Source: Pachyseris speciosa
Taxonomy: Eukaryota > Cnidaria > Anthozoa > Scleractinia > Pachyseridae
Assembly (NCBI GenBank): GCA_016490735.1
Contig: JAEMWC010000215.1
Coordinates: 169,501 to 233,500 of the forward strand
Direction of reading: 5' to 3'
Length of the DNA: 64,000 bases
Part shown: piece after piece, positions 10,588 through 19,340 of the stretch
Layout of the letters: each line of letters begins with the position of its first letter
How positions within the stretch are numbered: the stretch's first letter is position 1
Position numbers and translations under genes: made by a program
Notes under the pieces: model-generated
Databases searched by the model: none
The model's input: the letters and a program-made list of their open reading frames with translations, nothing else
Told to the model about the DNA's origin: nothing

Positions 10588-11769
10588 TTACGACAAAAAT
10601 GGTCGACTGGCCACTATTGGGCTTAGGTTGATTGTTGTTAAAGCGTATTCTCCCTTTACCCTATTCTCTAGTAACGCAACCTCCAACTCAAGTTTCCTTT
10701 TTTCTAATTTCAAATTTTCCTGCTTTAAGAGCAACGCCTTATATTGTTCAGCAAGGACCTGGTCTTGAGTGACTTTGTGTTGTTTGTGATTGTTTCGTTT
10801 AAGGTCGCAAACCTCCTTCGAATTCTTGCGTGCAGGATCCGGAACGATAGGGTTTACAACTTCAGTGACCTCTTCAAAAAACTCGAGCTCGTCCGTGTCA
10901 ACTTTGTCAACTCCATTAACAGCCACTTCGACAGGAGTTTCCGCAGCTACGAAAGAAAGAAGGAAACAACTCATACATGTACAAGTGGAATCCTACCTGG
11001 GTTAACGTCCGAGTAAACATTGAAAGCCCCAAAATAGCATGGGGCTAAAAACTTGAGCTTGACTTAAATTTTTTTTCCGTCCAACTGCACAGTTTGGTGT
11101 TTCAGACGGCCATATTTGTTTAAATGTTCACCCGCTGGCCGAGTCGTCGCTCAGACTGGCAGCTGCTTGGCTTTGGCTCGATCGGCGCCATTTTCAAAAT
11201 TTCGTCTTGTTGTTACGTAACATGTATCACGGTAGCTACGTAAGACTTCACGGGTGTTTTTTTCTTTCTTGTCCTCTTGCGCGCTTCGACGTCTTAACAA
11301 GGTTAGCAGATCGTGCTTTTTGACAACTAAAAGCGAAAAATACGCCTTTATAGCTATTTTGCTTTTTAATGCATTAGTTCCCATTAGTGAACCCACCTGT
11401 TTCAAAGCCTTGCAGGCCAGTGAAGGATGGTGTCTCACTAAACATCTCAATGATTTTCAATGTGGCCTCCGAGGGGTTGGAAGGCGCCGGTCTTCATTTG
11501 TTCTTTCTTGAAGCCGCTGAATTCTTTCTTGGCCGTGCATTGTAAATTCTTCCACTTGTCCTTCACTTCTTGGGTGGTCCTAAGAGTCACCCCTACGGCA
11601 TTTACCGCAGCAGCAATTTCTTACCAAACTTTGTTTTTCTTCGCGTTTGTTACACTATTAGTAATTTACTTTGTAGGATCTCAATGTTTTCTTCGTATTT
11701 TTCGGTCAAAACAGCAATTTCTGACGCTGAAAAGTTTGCCTTGCGTGCTTTTTTCGCCGGGGAAGCCAT
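10588..11769 (-). pseudogene. Harbinger accessory Myb/SANT-like protein gene, broken
   Basis: On the minus strand ATG at 11769 starts MASPAKKARKANFSASEIAV, followed by a trihelix/SANT-like region (WQEIAAAVNAV-type, TTQEVKDKWKNL) typical of the second Harbinger protein. Lesions are a frameshift at about 11,655-11,668, an in-frame TAA at 11,621-11,623 after TGG, and a further frameshift near 11,480. A GTGGGT donor at 11,396 and a TTTCGTAG acceptor before 10,946 define an intron. The last exon, 10588-10946, is open and ends in an acidic stretch and a charged coiled coil (residues like LKLEKRKLELEVALLENR). In active relatives the partner supports nuclear import and end binding; here it cannot be made full length unless unseen splicing bypasses the lesions. 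Confidence 0.75.
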
Positions 11770-12790
11770 TTTGTATAACAATGTCACCAGCGATTTCGTG
11801 TAATTATAATTAATTATAAACGCTCAGCATAATTTATTTGATCTTTAATCGCGGATTAGTTAATCGGTGGATTAATCTCCTTTTGAACAACCGTTTTCTA
11901 ACCCCCGATTAGCTAACCCACGATTAGGAAATTTAATCGACGATTAGGCTTAATCGTGGGTTAGTTTAATCGCAGTTTTGAACTACCGGGCCCAGGTTAT
12001 TAGCAAATCGTGTGTTATAGCTGTGCACATGATTTACTGGAGTCAGGATATCAGAGAAGACATCTGGAATGCTACCAGTTCTAGTTTTAATCTTATGTGT
12101 AAGGCAACACATTCTAAATTTATAAATACAGTCCAGCTTGAGAATTCCTAAAAGTTTGTAGTAAGGGCCAGCACTCTCCCTAGCATGTGCAAAGAAAATG
12201 CATCGAAGACATTTATTCAGCTTCATACGAAGGCAATTCAATCGATTGTTGCTGGCACAACCCCAGGCAAAAATGCCATGCTTAGATAGGGATAAATCAA
12301 AGCATAATATATTTGTTTCAGCATGTGAAGGTTAAGGTAATGTCTCAGTTTGGTAAGAATACCAGTATTTTTGGCTACTTTATTGTTTATATGTTGCAGC
12401 TGTGGTTGCCAATTGAGATGCTTATCAATATAGACTCCTAAGTACTTAATATGATCCTTTTCTTCTACATTATCAATATTTATCCTAGGGTGATACCTTG
12501 GTGATGATACCAGCATATAGTTAGTCTTTGAAAAGTTTATTGAGAGCACAATACTTATAGATACGTTTAAGCTCATGATTCATAACAGACTCAAGGTACT
12601 GTAAATTATCACTAGAAAAGAAAAGTTAGTATCATCAGCAAAACTACGAACTGAAAGTTTATCAGTACAATTTGGTAAGTCATTTACATACAGCGAAAAA
12701 AGGAGTGGTCCTAAAGTTGAGCCTTGTGGTATTCCACATGTGATATTTTCATTGTCAGATGATGATGCATGAAGGTTCGTTACTTTTCTT

Positions 12791-13087
12791 CTATATTAGT
12801 ATAAATAATTTTGTAAATATCTATAGAGTACAATCAAGACGTTTAAGTGTTGCTGCTCAAAAGGAATGGAATTTCACGATAGGCGATAATAGTGCAGTCA
12901 GAGCTTGAGTTCAACAGTTATCGAGAAGATTAGAAGACTTTACGGAGTCTGTAACTAATATCATGACGAATATGTCTGCTTTAAGGGTATAAGTTAACCA
13001 CAAACCGACACTACATATCTGTACGATTAAAACATTATCCACAGATATCATAAAGTCTAGAGTTTCCTGTTTCATTTCCCTCTTTAG
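12791..13087 (+). other. distal part of the SLC22-like intron
   Basis: Anonymous AT-rich sequence between the LINE edge and the acceptor CCCTCTTTAG. Confidence 0.5.
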
Positions 13088-13160
13088 AAACACTGGTCAA
13101 GGTACAGGTTCCACAAGTGCTCGTATTGGTGGAATTTTAGCACCATACATCGCTTTGATG
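13088..13160 (+). CDS. SLC22-like exon with ARIGGILAPYIAL (TM11)
   Basis: With the AG carried over from the previous exon the frame reads RNTGQGTGSTSARIGGILAP, then YIALM, the conserved TM10-11 connection of SLC22 carriers. The acceptor is CTCTTTAG and the donor GTCAGT, leaving in phase 0. Confidence 0.85.
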
Positions 13161-13244
13161 GTCAGTAGTAATGTGATTCGATCCTCCCCCGCCCCCACCT
13201 CAACAGTTTTAAATATGCGTTCGATTCCACCTGGTTCCGTCGTG

Positions 13245-13624
13245 TACAGTGGAATCCGGTTAGTACGAGGCTCCCAAAGGGCCAGAAGAATTTTAAAGTA
13301 ATTACAGTAACGGGGTAGATTTCATTGCTGATCTCGTTCAAGTGAGATAAACAAAAATGAAATGTAATCAATGAAAAATAACATGTTTATTTGTCTCTTG
13401 TCTATATTTGGTTTGACTGGCCGTATTAACGAGTAGACCTTATAAAGAAATTTACGCATTGGGATGTCAAAATGTGCCCGTTGACCACATTAACTGGGTG
13501 ACCGGCGCATTTGTGGGTTTTCTTGTGAGAAAATGTATGGGCATTTCGTCGGGATTAAAAAAAGTGGCCGTAATAACGAGGTGACCGCGTTTACGAGGTA
13601 ACTGCATGGCGGGGTTCCACCGTA
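13245..13624. mobile_element. pogo/Tigger-like MITE in the last SLC22 intron
   Basis: The element runs from TA-CAGTGGAATCCGGTTAG to CCCCGCCATG-type sequence ending GGGGTTCCACCG-TA. The termini CAGTGGAAYCC are inverted and flanked by TA on both sides, as for Tc1/mariner/pogo targets. The interior holds repeated GCCGTAATAACGAGGTGACC-like phrases and no transposase, so it is non-autonomous. Confidence 0.75.
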
Positions 13625-13767
13625 TAAGTTAGCAATAACCAGGCAATAGCATATGTGCACAGTCAATTATTTTGTTGAGTTAAAGCGACTAAAACTTGGA
13701 AAGACATCTTTTGTAACAACTGTACTTTACATCTAGAAATAAAAACTTTCTTTTCTTCTGTTGAAAG

Positions 13768-14004
13768 GGTCCACTGCCAGGTCTTAGCATTGCTTTCCCA
13801 GTCGTTATATTTGCTGTGGTCGCTTTGCTCGCTGGGATATTGATGTACTGGATTCCCGAGACGCTGTTCGCGCCTATGCATCAGACCATAGAGGAAGCGG
13901 TGGCCGCCGAGGATGATTATGGGATACCTTGTTGTGGAAGGAGACATAGAAGTATAACCGATGAAAACAAACATGCAGTGGAGATGGAAGATCAAAAGGC
14001 TTGA
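13768..14004 (+). CDS. SLC22-like terminal exon (TM12 and cytoplasmic tail)
   Basis: After a TTGAAAG acceptor the frame opens GPLPGLSIAFPVVIFAVVAL, a hydrophobic TM12. It continues to WIPETLFAPMHQTIEEAVAA, the SLC22 C-terminal PET...QTIEE motif, and a 40-residue polar tail ending in TGA at 14002-14004. Confidence 0.88.
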   Translation, partial: GPLPGLSIAFPVVIFAVVALLAGILMYWIPETLFAPMHQTIEEAVAAEDDYGIPCCGRRHRSITDENKHAVEMEDQKA

Positions 14005-14325
14005 GATCACTAGCCGTGCTTACAAGATTGTTTTTCGCACTGATACTTATTCTGTTTAAAATGGTTGCCGTTGCTCTATGAAGTTGTCCGTCTCTCTAAT
14101 TCATATCGATCGGAAGTAGTCTGTTTCAGGCTCTGAGATATTTGGGGCCAGCGAAGAGCGAAACACTGAGTGACGAAACAACGAACGAAGAACCAGGGAA
14201 GAAAATCGAAAATTTTCTTTGCTCGTACGTTCTCGCGCGATCGCAACAAATGTGAGAGAGCCTGGATCAGGAAGAGAAAACATGAGACGCTGCTGACATC
14301 AAGATAACCATAGCATCAGGCAGAA
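14005..14325. other. 3' flank of the SLC22-like gene
   Basis: No second gene is supported. A 60-codon minus frame has no recognisable content. Confidence 0.5.
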
Positions 14326-14610
14326 TACCGTAAATTTCGTAAGGGATTTTAGGAGGAGCTTATATCCCGGGGGGCCTATAACGGGAATAAAACAAAAACG
14401 TCTCAAGACGAGCTATGGTGGTGTTGATAGTGCTGATGAAAATACGTTTTTCATGTACTGGTTTTAAATTTTGATACAAAACACTGAACAGTTACTAGAG
14501 GGGGGTTTATAATCGAATGTATTATTTGTTTACAGGTAGATGGGCCTATAACGGGGAGTGCTTATAAATGAGGGGGTGGGAAGGGGGCTTATAAGGGGCA
14601 GTTTACTGTA
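14326..14610. mobile_element. candidate 285-bp MITE with TACMGTAAA termini
   Basis: The left end TACCGTAAATTTCG and the right end CAGTTTACTGTA form a short inverted repeat with TA at the outer edges. Inside, GCCTATAACGGG-like and GCTTATAA phrases recur at both ends. Confidence 0.5.
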
Positions 14611-15273
14611 AGAGATTGCGATTGGTATTTTAAAAACAACAGTTACGCAAAATAAAAATCGGTTAGTTAAATGAGATGGGTGATCACTTTTTCAAGTCTC
14701 AAAATACCTCTGGCTGGCAGAAAAAGTGTTGGTCTCACCATCTCGCAAATTGTGGAATTGTCCATTCGCGCCATCACCTATAATATGCGGGAAAGTGATT
14801 ATCATGCCAGTGTATATTTATCCCTTTATACTAGCGGGTTTTCTCTGCCATTCCATACTATTCCATTAATATTTTTCAAAATGCATATTTGTAAAATATC
14901 CAATTTTGGTAAGTTCAACTGATCATTTTTTCAATAATCATTTCGACTGAGTGAAAACCTTTAGCGGTCTTTTTATCAAGAAGTGTAAATTCAAATTGTT
15001 GGAAATAACTGTGCGTAAATTTATCGCTAAAATAATTAATTCATGATCTTGTTCTGAATGAAAATAGGGTGCTAAGAGGTACGAATTAAAAATTATTATA
15101 CTATTATAAATGATACTATTTTTGACAAGAACGTTTTCAACTACGGACATCACTGTCAGGGAGTGAAATAATTCATTGTAACTCAGTGTTATTGGATGTT
15201 CTTTTGGCAAGATCGATCGACAAAATCTACTTTTCCAGGCTACGTACGGAAGGTGTAAGCACTGATCAACTAA
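14611..15273. other. anonymous AT-rich intergenic DNA
   Basis: No gene or clear repeat is recognised between the MITE and the cysteine-rich pseudogene. Confidence 0.5.
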
Positions 15274-16600
15274 TTAAAAGAACATCGGCGACATCAACGT
15301 GACTGCGATAGCCCCCAAGTGTGGAACAACGAGACCAAGAGAAATTCCAGCTGCATCATTCAGCTGTGGAGGATTGTTTGAATTGACTGCCAGCGTCTCG
15401 GATTGGTCACAGAATTTATCAGAACAGGAAGCCAAAGACCTCACCCAAACATTGGATCCGTGAACCTCCAGAGGCACTTTTCCTTCTTCTACGGCTAAGG
15501 CAAACGCCTGGATAGTCTGGTTGAAGTTAACGGATTGGTTGAATGTGGTGACGAGGCCTAGAGCCTTTTTATCTGCCAGGACGATGATTATGTAAAAGCC
15601 GTCTGGATCATCGTGGTGTGTTTCATTGTCCGGTGGGCAATTCAGTCCATAACATCCGAGTTCCACTTCAAAGCTTTGGCAATCGCTGAACCAATCCCAT
15701 CTACGAACCGAGTGTGAGCGTCATCTTTCTTAGGGGATCATAGCCACGCCTACGCCTTTGTTTGAGCTTCTCAAATTTCAGTTTGGTGACCAGGATTGGA
15801 CTTCGTATTCCTAGCTTAAGGCATTTTGGAATCTGACTTGACACACCACACTTACTTCCTATGTTCCACATCCCTTTAATCGATTCCCAGGCGGTGTCCA
15901 ACCCAGTGAAGGATCCTTTGATGGTCCAAAAAGATCTTGAAGTATTCCGAGCAATCGAGATCACAGATCGATGGCACATCTTTGTCAGGATTTAGGTAGC
16001 ATGGCGTATGAGATGCAAACGCTGTCTCTCTTATCTTTTCACACGATGGGTGCTGCCAAGGTCGCAGTAACGGTACCAAAGCCACCTGTAGGCACTTGCG
16101 GACAGCATCCACCCATTTCTGCACATCTGCATTAAAAAACGCATATCGCTTATCGTACAGCTTGCAGAACTTCTCAGCGTATCTAATCTTATACGCATTG
16201 TTGGTAGCTTCACATGGGTACTTCTGTTCCAAGCAGTTGCGGTACCAGTCACAAGAGTCTCCAGATGAACTGTAGCACTCTGAAGGTAGAGAGTCGTTGG
16301 TGTTTTCCGTGAATGAGCTAGGGTTGCAGGAGCAGTCTTTGGTCACTGGGCCGTTATCTTTGTTGTGTACCTCAAGCTTGCACTGGTACCAGCAATAGGT
16401 TTTAAGGCGATCAACACATTCGTATTTGTGGCTACTTTTTTGTTGGATGTAGGCATTGGTGAGGCATGTTGCCCACTGGTATTGGCTATCATACCTTGAT
16501 ATCTGAACGCAGAAAGTAGCCCCCGAGGGAGCAGAATCTTTGTCGCACTGGGTGGTCCGTCCATGCTCCACATCAGCAATAGTGCAAGTAACGACAACAT
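15274..16600 (-). pseudogene. frameshifted paralogue of the cysteine-rich secreted protein gene
   Basis: This minus-strand copy parallels the intact gene at 21752-23155 (QYQWATCLT, YCWYQC.LEVH, GDSCDWYR.CLE, KWVDAVRKCLQVALVPLLRP, ADKKALG, NVWVRSL) but is broken. Frame changes occur in the signal peptide region (about 16,565), at a run of five A on the plus strand near 15,930 where the paralogue has no such run, near 15,725 and near 15,655 where one G is missing. About 15 residues are lost in the linker after IPKC. The basic RRRR cluster and the GPI-like tail survive. A TTTAGCAG acceptor just before the ATG matches the paralogue's gene structure. Multiple independent lesions make sequencing error an unlikely full explanation. 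Confidence 0.85.
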
Positions 16601-17970
16601 CTCAATTCTGCTAAACAAAGAAGAAAAATAAGCAAACCAAATTATACAAATGGGACTGTATTTTATTAGTGTCCAATTTCGATTTGATAATTTTATCCCT
16701 CGTGTAGCGTTATTTCACGGTGGGGGCCAAGCCACCCTCAAATGTGTCATGAAACGCGTGGGTTTAATTTCCAATAAATTTATTTCCGATCAGCATATAC
16801 CCACCAAACGTGGCACGTGTGCATCGGACAATATGCGAATTATTTTGACATTAGTTTTGATAGGAATTATCAAATTATGACGTCAAATTGATGACGTCAT
16901 ATCATAGTTTGATTTCAGTTTACTAATATCCAACTGATTTTGTATTCGAAGGAACACATCAAGACAAGTTAAATGCCGCAAACCGTTTGTCCATACCACA
17001 AAAATTAGCTGAGATATGACCTTTTAAAGTTTGACCAGAGTTTGCCCAGAAAAGAGGTGACCCCACTTGTAAAATATTTCCAAATTAAGGCCAAATTATA
17101 CAAATATTTTCCGATTTGTTGCAGATTGGTTTTTTCACAAGACAAGAACAAATAAAATACAAAAGAACAAAATGAAAGTCTTTTCCGTCACTGATACTGC
17201 AACAAAACTGATTTTTGACGTCATAAAATGTGACGTCATCAATATTTTCATGACTTAAACTGTCGTTCTAAGGCCGAAAACCAAAATTACAAAATGATAC
17301 GATTTTTGAAAACTCTTAACATTATATTTCAACGAGGTATTAGCTTCTTTTGAAAAAAACTGAAAAAAACTTATCAAGGGGTTTGAATTTTGAAGAAAAG
17401 TATGGTTAGCTTGGTTTCCGGGGATCAGCATTTTTTTTCTTAAAACTGTCATAACTCAAGGACCTTTTGTGGTAGCAAGGAACGGTTTTTGGTGTTGAAC
17501 TCCTCTTGTCAAGTTCTTTCAAACGGCACATCTTTTTGCCTAAAATATGAAACTTGATATCAAGCATATTTTTGATGTCACCATTTGTGACGTCATCATT
17601 TGAGATTTTTTGTCGGTTATCATGTCAAAACGATTGGGACAGCAACTCAAGCGTATATGCCAAATATGGCGAAGAAATGAGCAAAAGACCCAAAATTACT
17701 CTAAATGACACATTTTCGGGCCATTTGGCCCCACCGTCTTTGCATTTGTTTTCCAAATGGAAAGTTGGCAGATTGATCCTTCTGGTCTGCACTGTCCTCA
17801 GCTTTGTTCTTCTGACCTTTGGGGGCATCTTACTTTAGGCAAGTTACGGATTTTAAAATGAATGCTTGAAGCTGATACAGCGCTTTAATAAACAAGATCG
17901 GACGAACCATTCAGACTATTCAATTCAGGTTTTGGCAGCAAATTTCTAAGTGAATAAACATAAGCATCTA
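16601..17970. other. noncoding region with five TGACGTCA palindromes
   Basis: No gene is recognised. Exact CRE-type octamers TGACGTCA lie at 16878, 16892, 17216, 17231 and 17588, two of them as pairs 14-15 bp apart. An open frame at 17554-17838 ends in a hydrophobic segment but has no family signature. Confidence 0.6.
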
Positions 17971-18402
17971 TCATCTATCAAATATAAAGTCAAATCTCGA
18001 TAGCCCCTGACAGTAGGGCGAATTTGTGTACTCGTGGTTCACGCAACGTTCTTTGTCCGGGTCGTTCTTACAGCAAAACGTTGACAAGGCCCATCGAACA
18101 GCTAATCTGCGAACCTCCCTCTCGGCCTCCCTAAGGCCAATCCCCAAGATTGCAGCCTTGCAAGGCGCTGTTTCAGTACAGTTCAGAAAAGGAATAAGTA
18201 GCTGTAGCAAAAAATCAACGATCGATCGACGGTTGTGGTTTTTGTTACTTTGCCCCCGGTTTGCTGGGCGGACTACAATCGAGACTACAAGGCGGTTCAT
18301 TTTTTTGGCCTTAGCCGACACGGCTTGCCATGACTTGTACCAAACACTACCTAACGATCTTTCCTTCTTGCAAATACCTTTTGCATGTACCGTTGAACGC
18401 AA
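17971..18402 (-). CDS. weak hypothetical exon, cysteine-containing
   Basis: The minus frame is open for 143 codons. Its downstream part, after a GATTTTTTGCTACAG acceptor at 18,202, reads FLNCTETAPCKAAILGIG, then RWALSTFCCKND and CVNHEYTNSPYCQG. Spaced cysteines and the acceptor hint at a terminal exon of a secreted protein, but no partner exon and no family is recognised. It may be a chance frame. Confidence 0.25.
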   Translation of the reverse strand: MRSTVHAKGICKKERSLGSVWYKSWQAVSAKAKKMNRLVVSIVVRPANRGQSNKNHNRRSIVDFLLQLLIPFLNCTETAPCKAAILGIGLREAEREVRRLAVRWALSTFCCKNDPDKERCVNHEYTNSPYCQGLSRFDFIFDR

Positions 18403-18750
18403 GAGAAAATACTATTTTCAGACTGCAATATGAACTTGATCTAACTTATAACTGTTCTCGGCTACATCTAAGTACCGGGAAACGTTTTCTCCTAACTTTT
18501 AGGTGCCAAGAGCTGATAGAGTTACTTAGTAGAATCTTAGTAAGATAAGGTCCTTTTGAAGGCACAGATCATGTTCGCACTAGGCGTAAGTTTGGTATAT
18601 TTTTGTAAGATCCGATTGAGCAACACCAACTGACTGATCAGTCCCGTGCCCCCCCTGGGTCTAATTTGACAGCACGTAACCCAACAACATGTAATGCAAT
18701 CACGAGATAACAGTTCATCTCGAAATGTAAACAAATGGAGTCATGAAGTT

Positions 18751-18975
18751 GTGAATGATCATCGCAGTTATGATCACTACTTAAGCGGTAGTTGGCCCGG
18801 CAGTTGGCTTAACTGTTAGCTCAATTGGTAGAGCACTGCACCGATATCGCAGAGGTCATGGGTGCAAATCCCGTACAAGCCTGCTATGATCATTCACAAC
18901 TTTATTCAATAATCTGCATTGAATATATGATTTTCATGTATTCATTCTTACCGCAAATATTCATTATTACGGACC
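18751..18975. mobile_element. palindromic MITE carrying a tRNA-like insert
   Basis: The outer sequence GTGAATGATCATCGCAGTTA (18751) and the inverted end ATGATCATTCAC (18897) are the same terminal motif as the MITEs at 24,001, 26,938 and 30,188. The trailing TTGAATATATGATTTTCATG also matches their 3' tail. The middle is a tRNA-like block. Confidence 0.65.
18806..18881 (+). tRNA. tRNA-derived pseudogene inside the MITE
   Basis: Box A (TAGCTCAATTGGTAGAGCA) and box B (GGGTGCAAATCCC) are tRNA-like, and GGCTT pairs with AAGCC at the ends. The acceptor stem is only five pairs, the anticodon stem is imperfect (CTGC/GCAG) and base 33 is not T, so this is a degenerate tRNA copy rather than a working gene. 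Confidence 0.5.
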
Positions 18976-18977
18976 AA

Positions 18978-19340
18978 CAAACTTCTTCAACTTCAACTTC
19001 TTTATTATTATGCACTATTTACACCAATTACAACTTGTTAATACTATAATACTTTCGTACAACTTGTTAATACTATAATACTTTCGACAGAAGATATATA
19101 TAATACATGATAAAACCAAAGAACAACAGAAAAAAGATATGTGCGTGGCACCCAGAGTAGCCACTGGCTTTCGAGCTGGTTGCCACCATGCTAAAGGTAA
19201 ATGCGGCATTAAACAGAAAATGGACAATAAATATTATCTTATTACATCAATCACTAATATAAAGACATATTTACATTAATATGTTTATATCTAATTATAT
19301 GAATAACTTACATAAACAGAAAAGATGAATAGTGTTACAC
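18978..19340 (-). mobile_element. LINE 3' UTR fragment
   Basis: The stretch 19,140-19,215 (GTGGCACCCAGAGTAGCCAC, then GGTTGCCACCATGCTAAAGG) resembles 6,583-6,650 in the 3' region of the LINE at 6454-12790 (GGTGCCCAAAGTAGC, GACACCGCCATGGCCAAG). An ACTTCAACTTC repeat marks the likely 3' end. No coding sequence remains. Confidence 0.5.

Larger units (their letters stand above)
7011..11992. mobile_element. complete PIF/Harbinger DNA transposon, 4,982 bp
   Basis: The left end is GGCCCGGTTGTTCGAAACCG and the right end, read inward on the minus strand, is GGCCCGGTAGTTCAAAACTG. The terminal inverted repeat is about 27 bp with few mismatches. CAG lies directly outside both ends (7008-7010 and 11993-11995), fitting the 3-bp CWG/TWA target duplications of Harbinger. 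Both subterminal regions are packed with GATTA/TAATC repeats, likely protein-binding sites. It encodes a HARBI1-type transposase (plus) and, convergently, a Myb/SANT-like partner (minus, broken). It sits in the LINE listed above, which it postdates. Confidence 0.93.
6454..12790 (-). mobile_element. LINE (minus strand) split by the Harbinger insertion
   Basis: On the minus strand the element reads GIPQGSTLGPLLFSLYVNDL and SVRSFADDTN (12,735-12,610), then HIKYLGVYIDKHLNWQPQL and the post-RT region to 11,993. It resumes at 7,010 with NFFRPRVSTNMGKSTYR and IPSEL-like sequence. Removing 7011-11995, which leaves one CAG, joins the frame as HSYNTRFANNL-NFFRPRV. The 3' end is near 6,454, where a TGATTGATT-like minus-strand tail lies. 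A frameshift near 12,240 shows the copy is dead. The LINE alone is about 1.35 kb and 5' truncated; the 12,790 edge is approximate. Confidence 0.85.
2621..14004 (+). pseudogene. SLC22-like organic ion transporter gene, probably inactivated
   Basis: Exons found on the plus strand are 2621-2899, 4365-4511, 4829-5109, 5895-5956, 6081-6195, 13088-13160 and 13768-14004. They spell the SLC22 order: N-terminal FDDVFEH and SFGRYQR, NLICDRAFLGATIQS, the MFS signature GSFVTGMISDAWGRKK, TM3-6, FGRR, MTSEIFPTVLR, ARIGGILAPYIAL and the C-terminal PETLFAPMHQTIEEA. SLC22 proteins are 12-TM plasma-membrane carriers of organic cations, anions or zwitterions; the substrate cannot be read here. Three problems point to a pseudogene. 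Exon 2 opens with TGA (4365-4367) where the family has a conserved Trp codon. No exon for the PESPRW loop and TM7 is found between 5109 and 5895. Joining 5956 to 6081 makes TAA. A sequence error or an unseen exon could explain part of this. Confidence 0.75.

Noticed and set aside
17554..17838. Membrane protein gene
   Set aside because: Only one hydrophobic segment, no splice context and no family motif; it overlaps the TGACGTCA-rich noncoding stretch.
18806..18881. Functional tRNA gene
   Set aside because: The acceptor stem has only five pairs, the anticodon stem is imperfect and position 33 is not T; it is embedded in a MITE.
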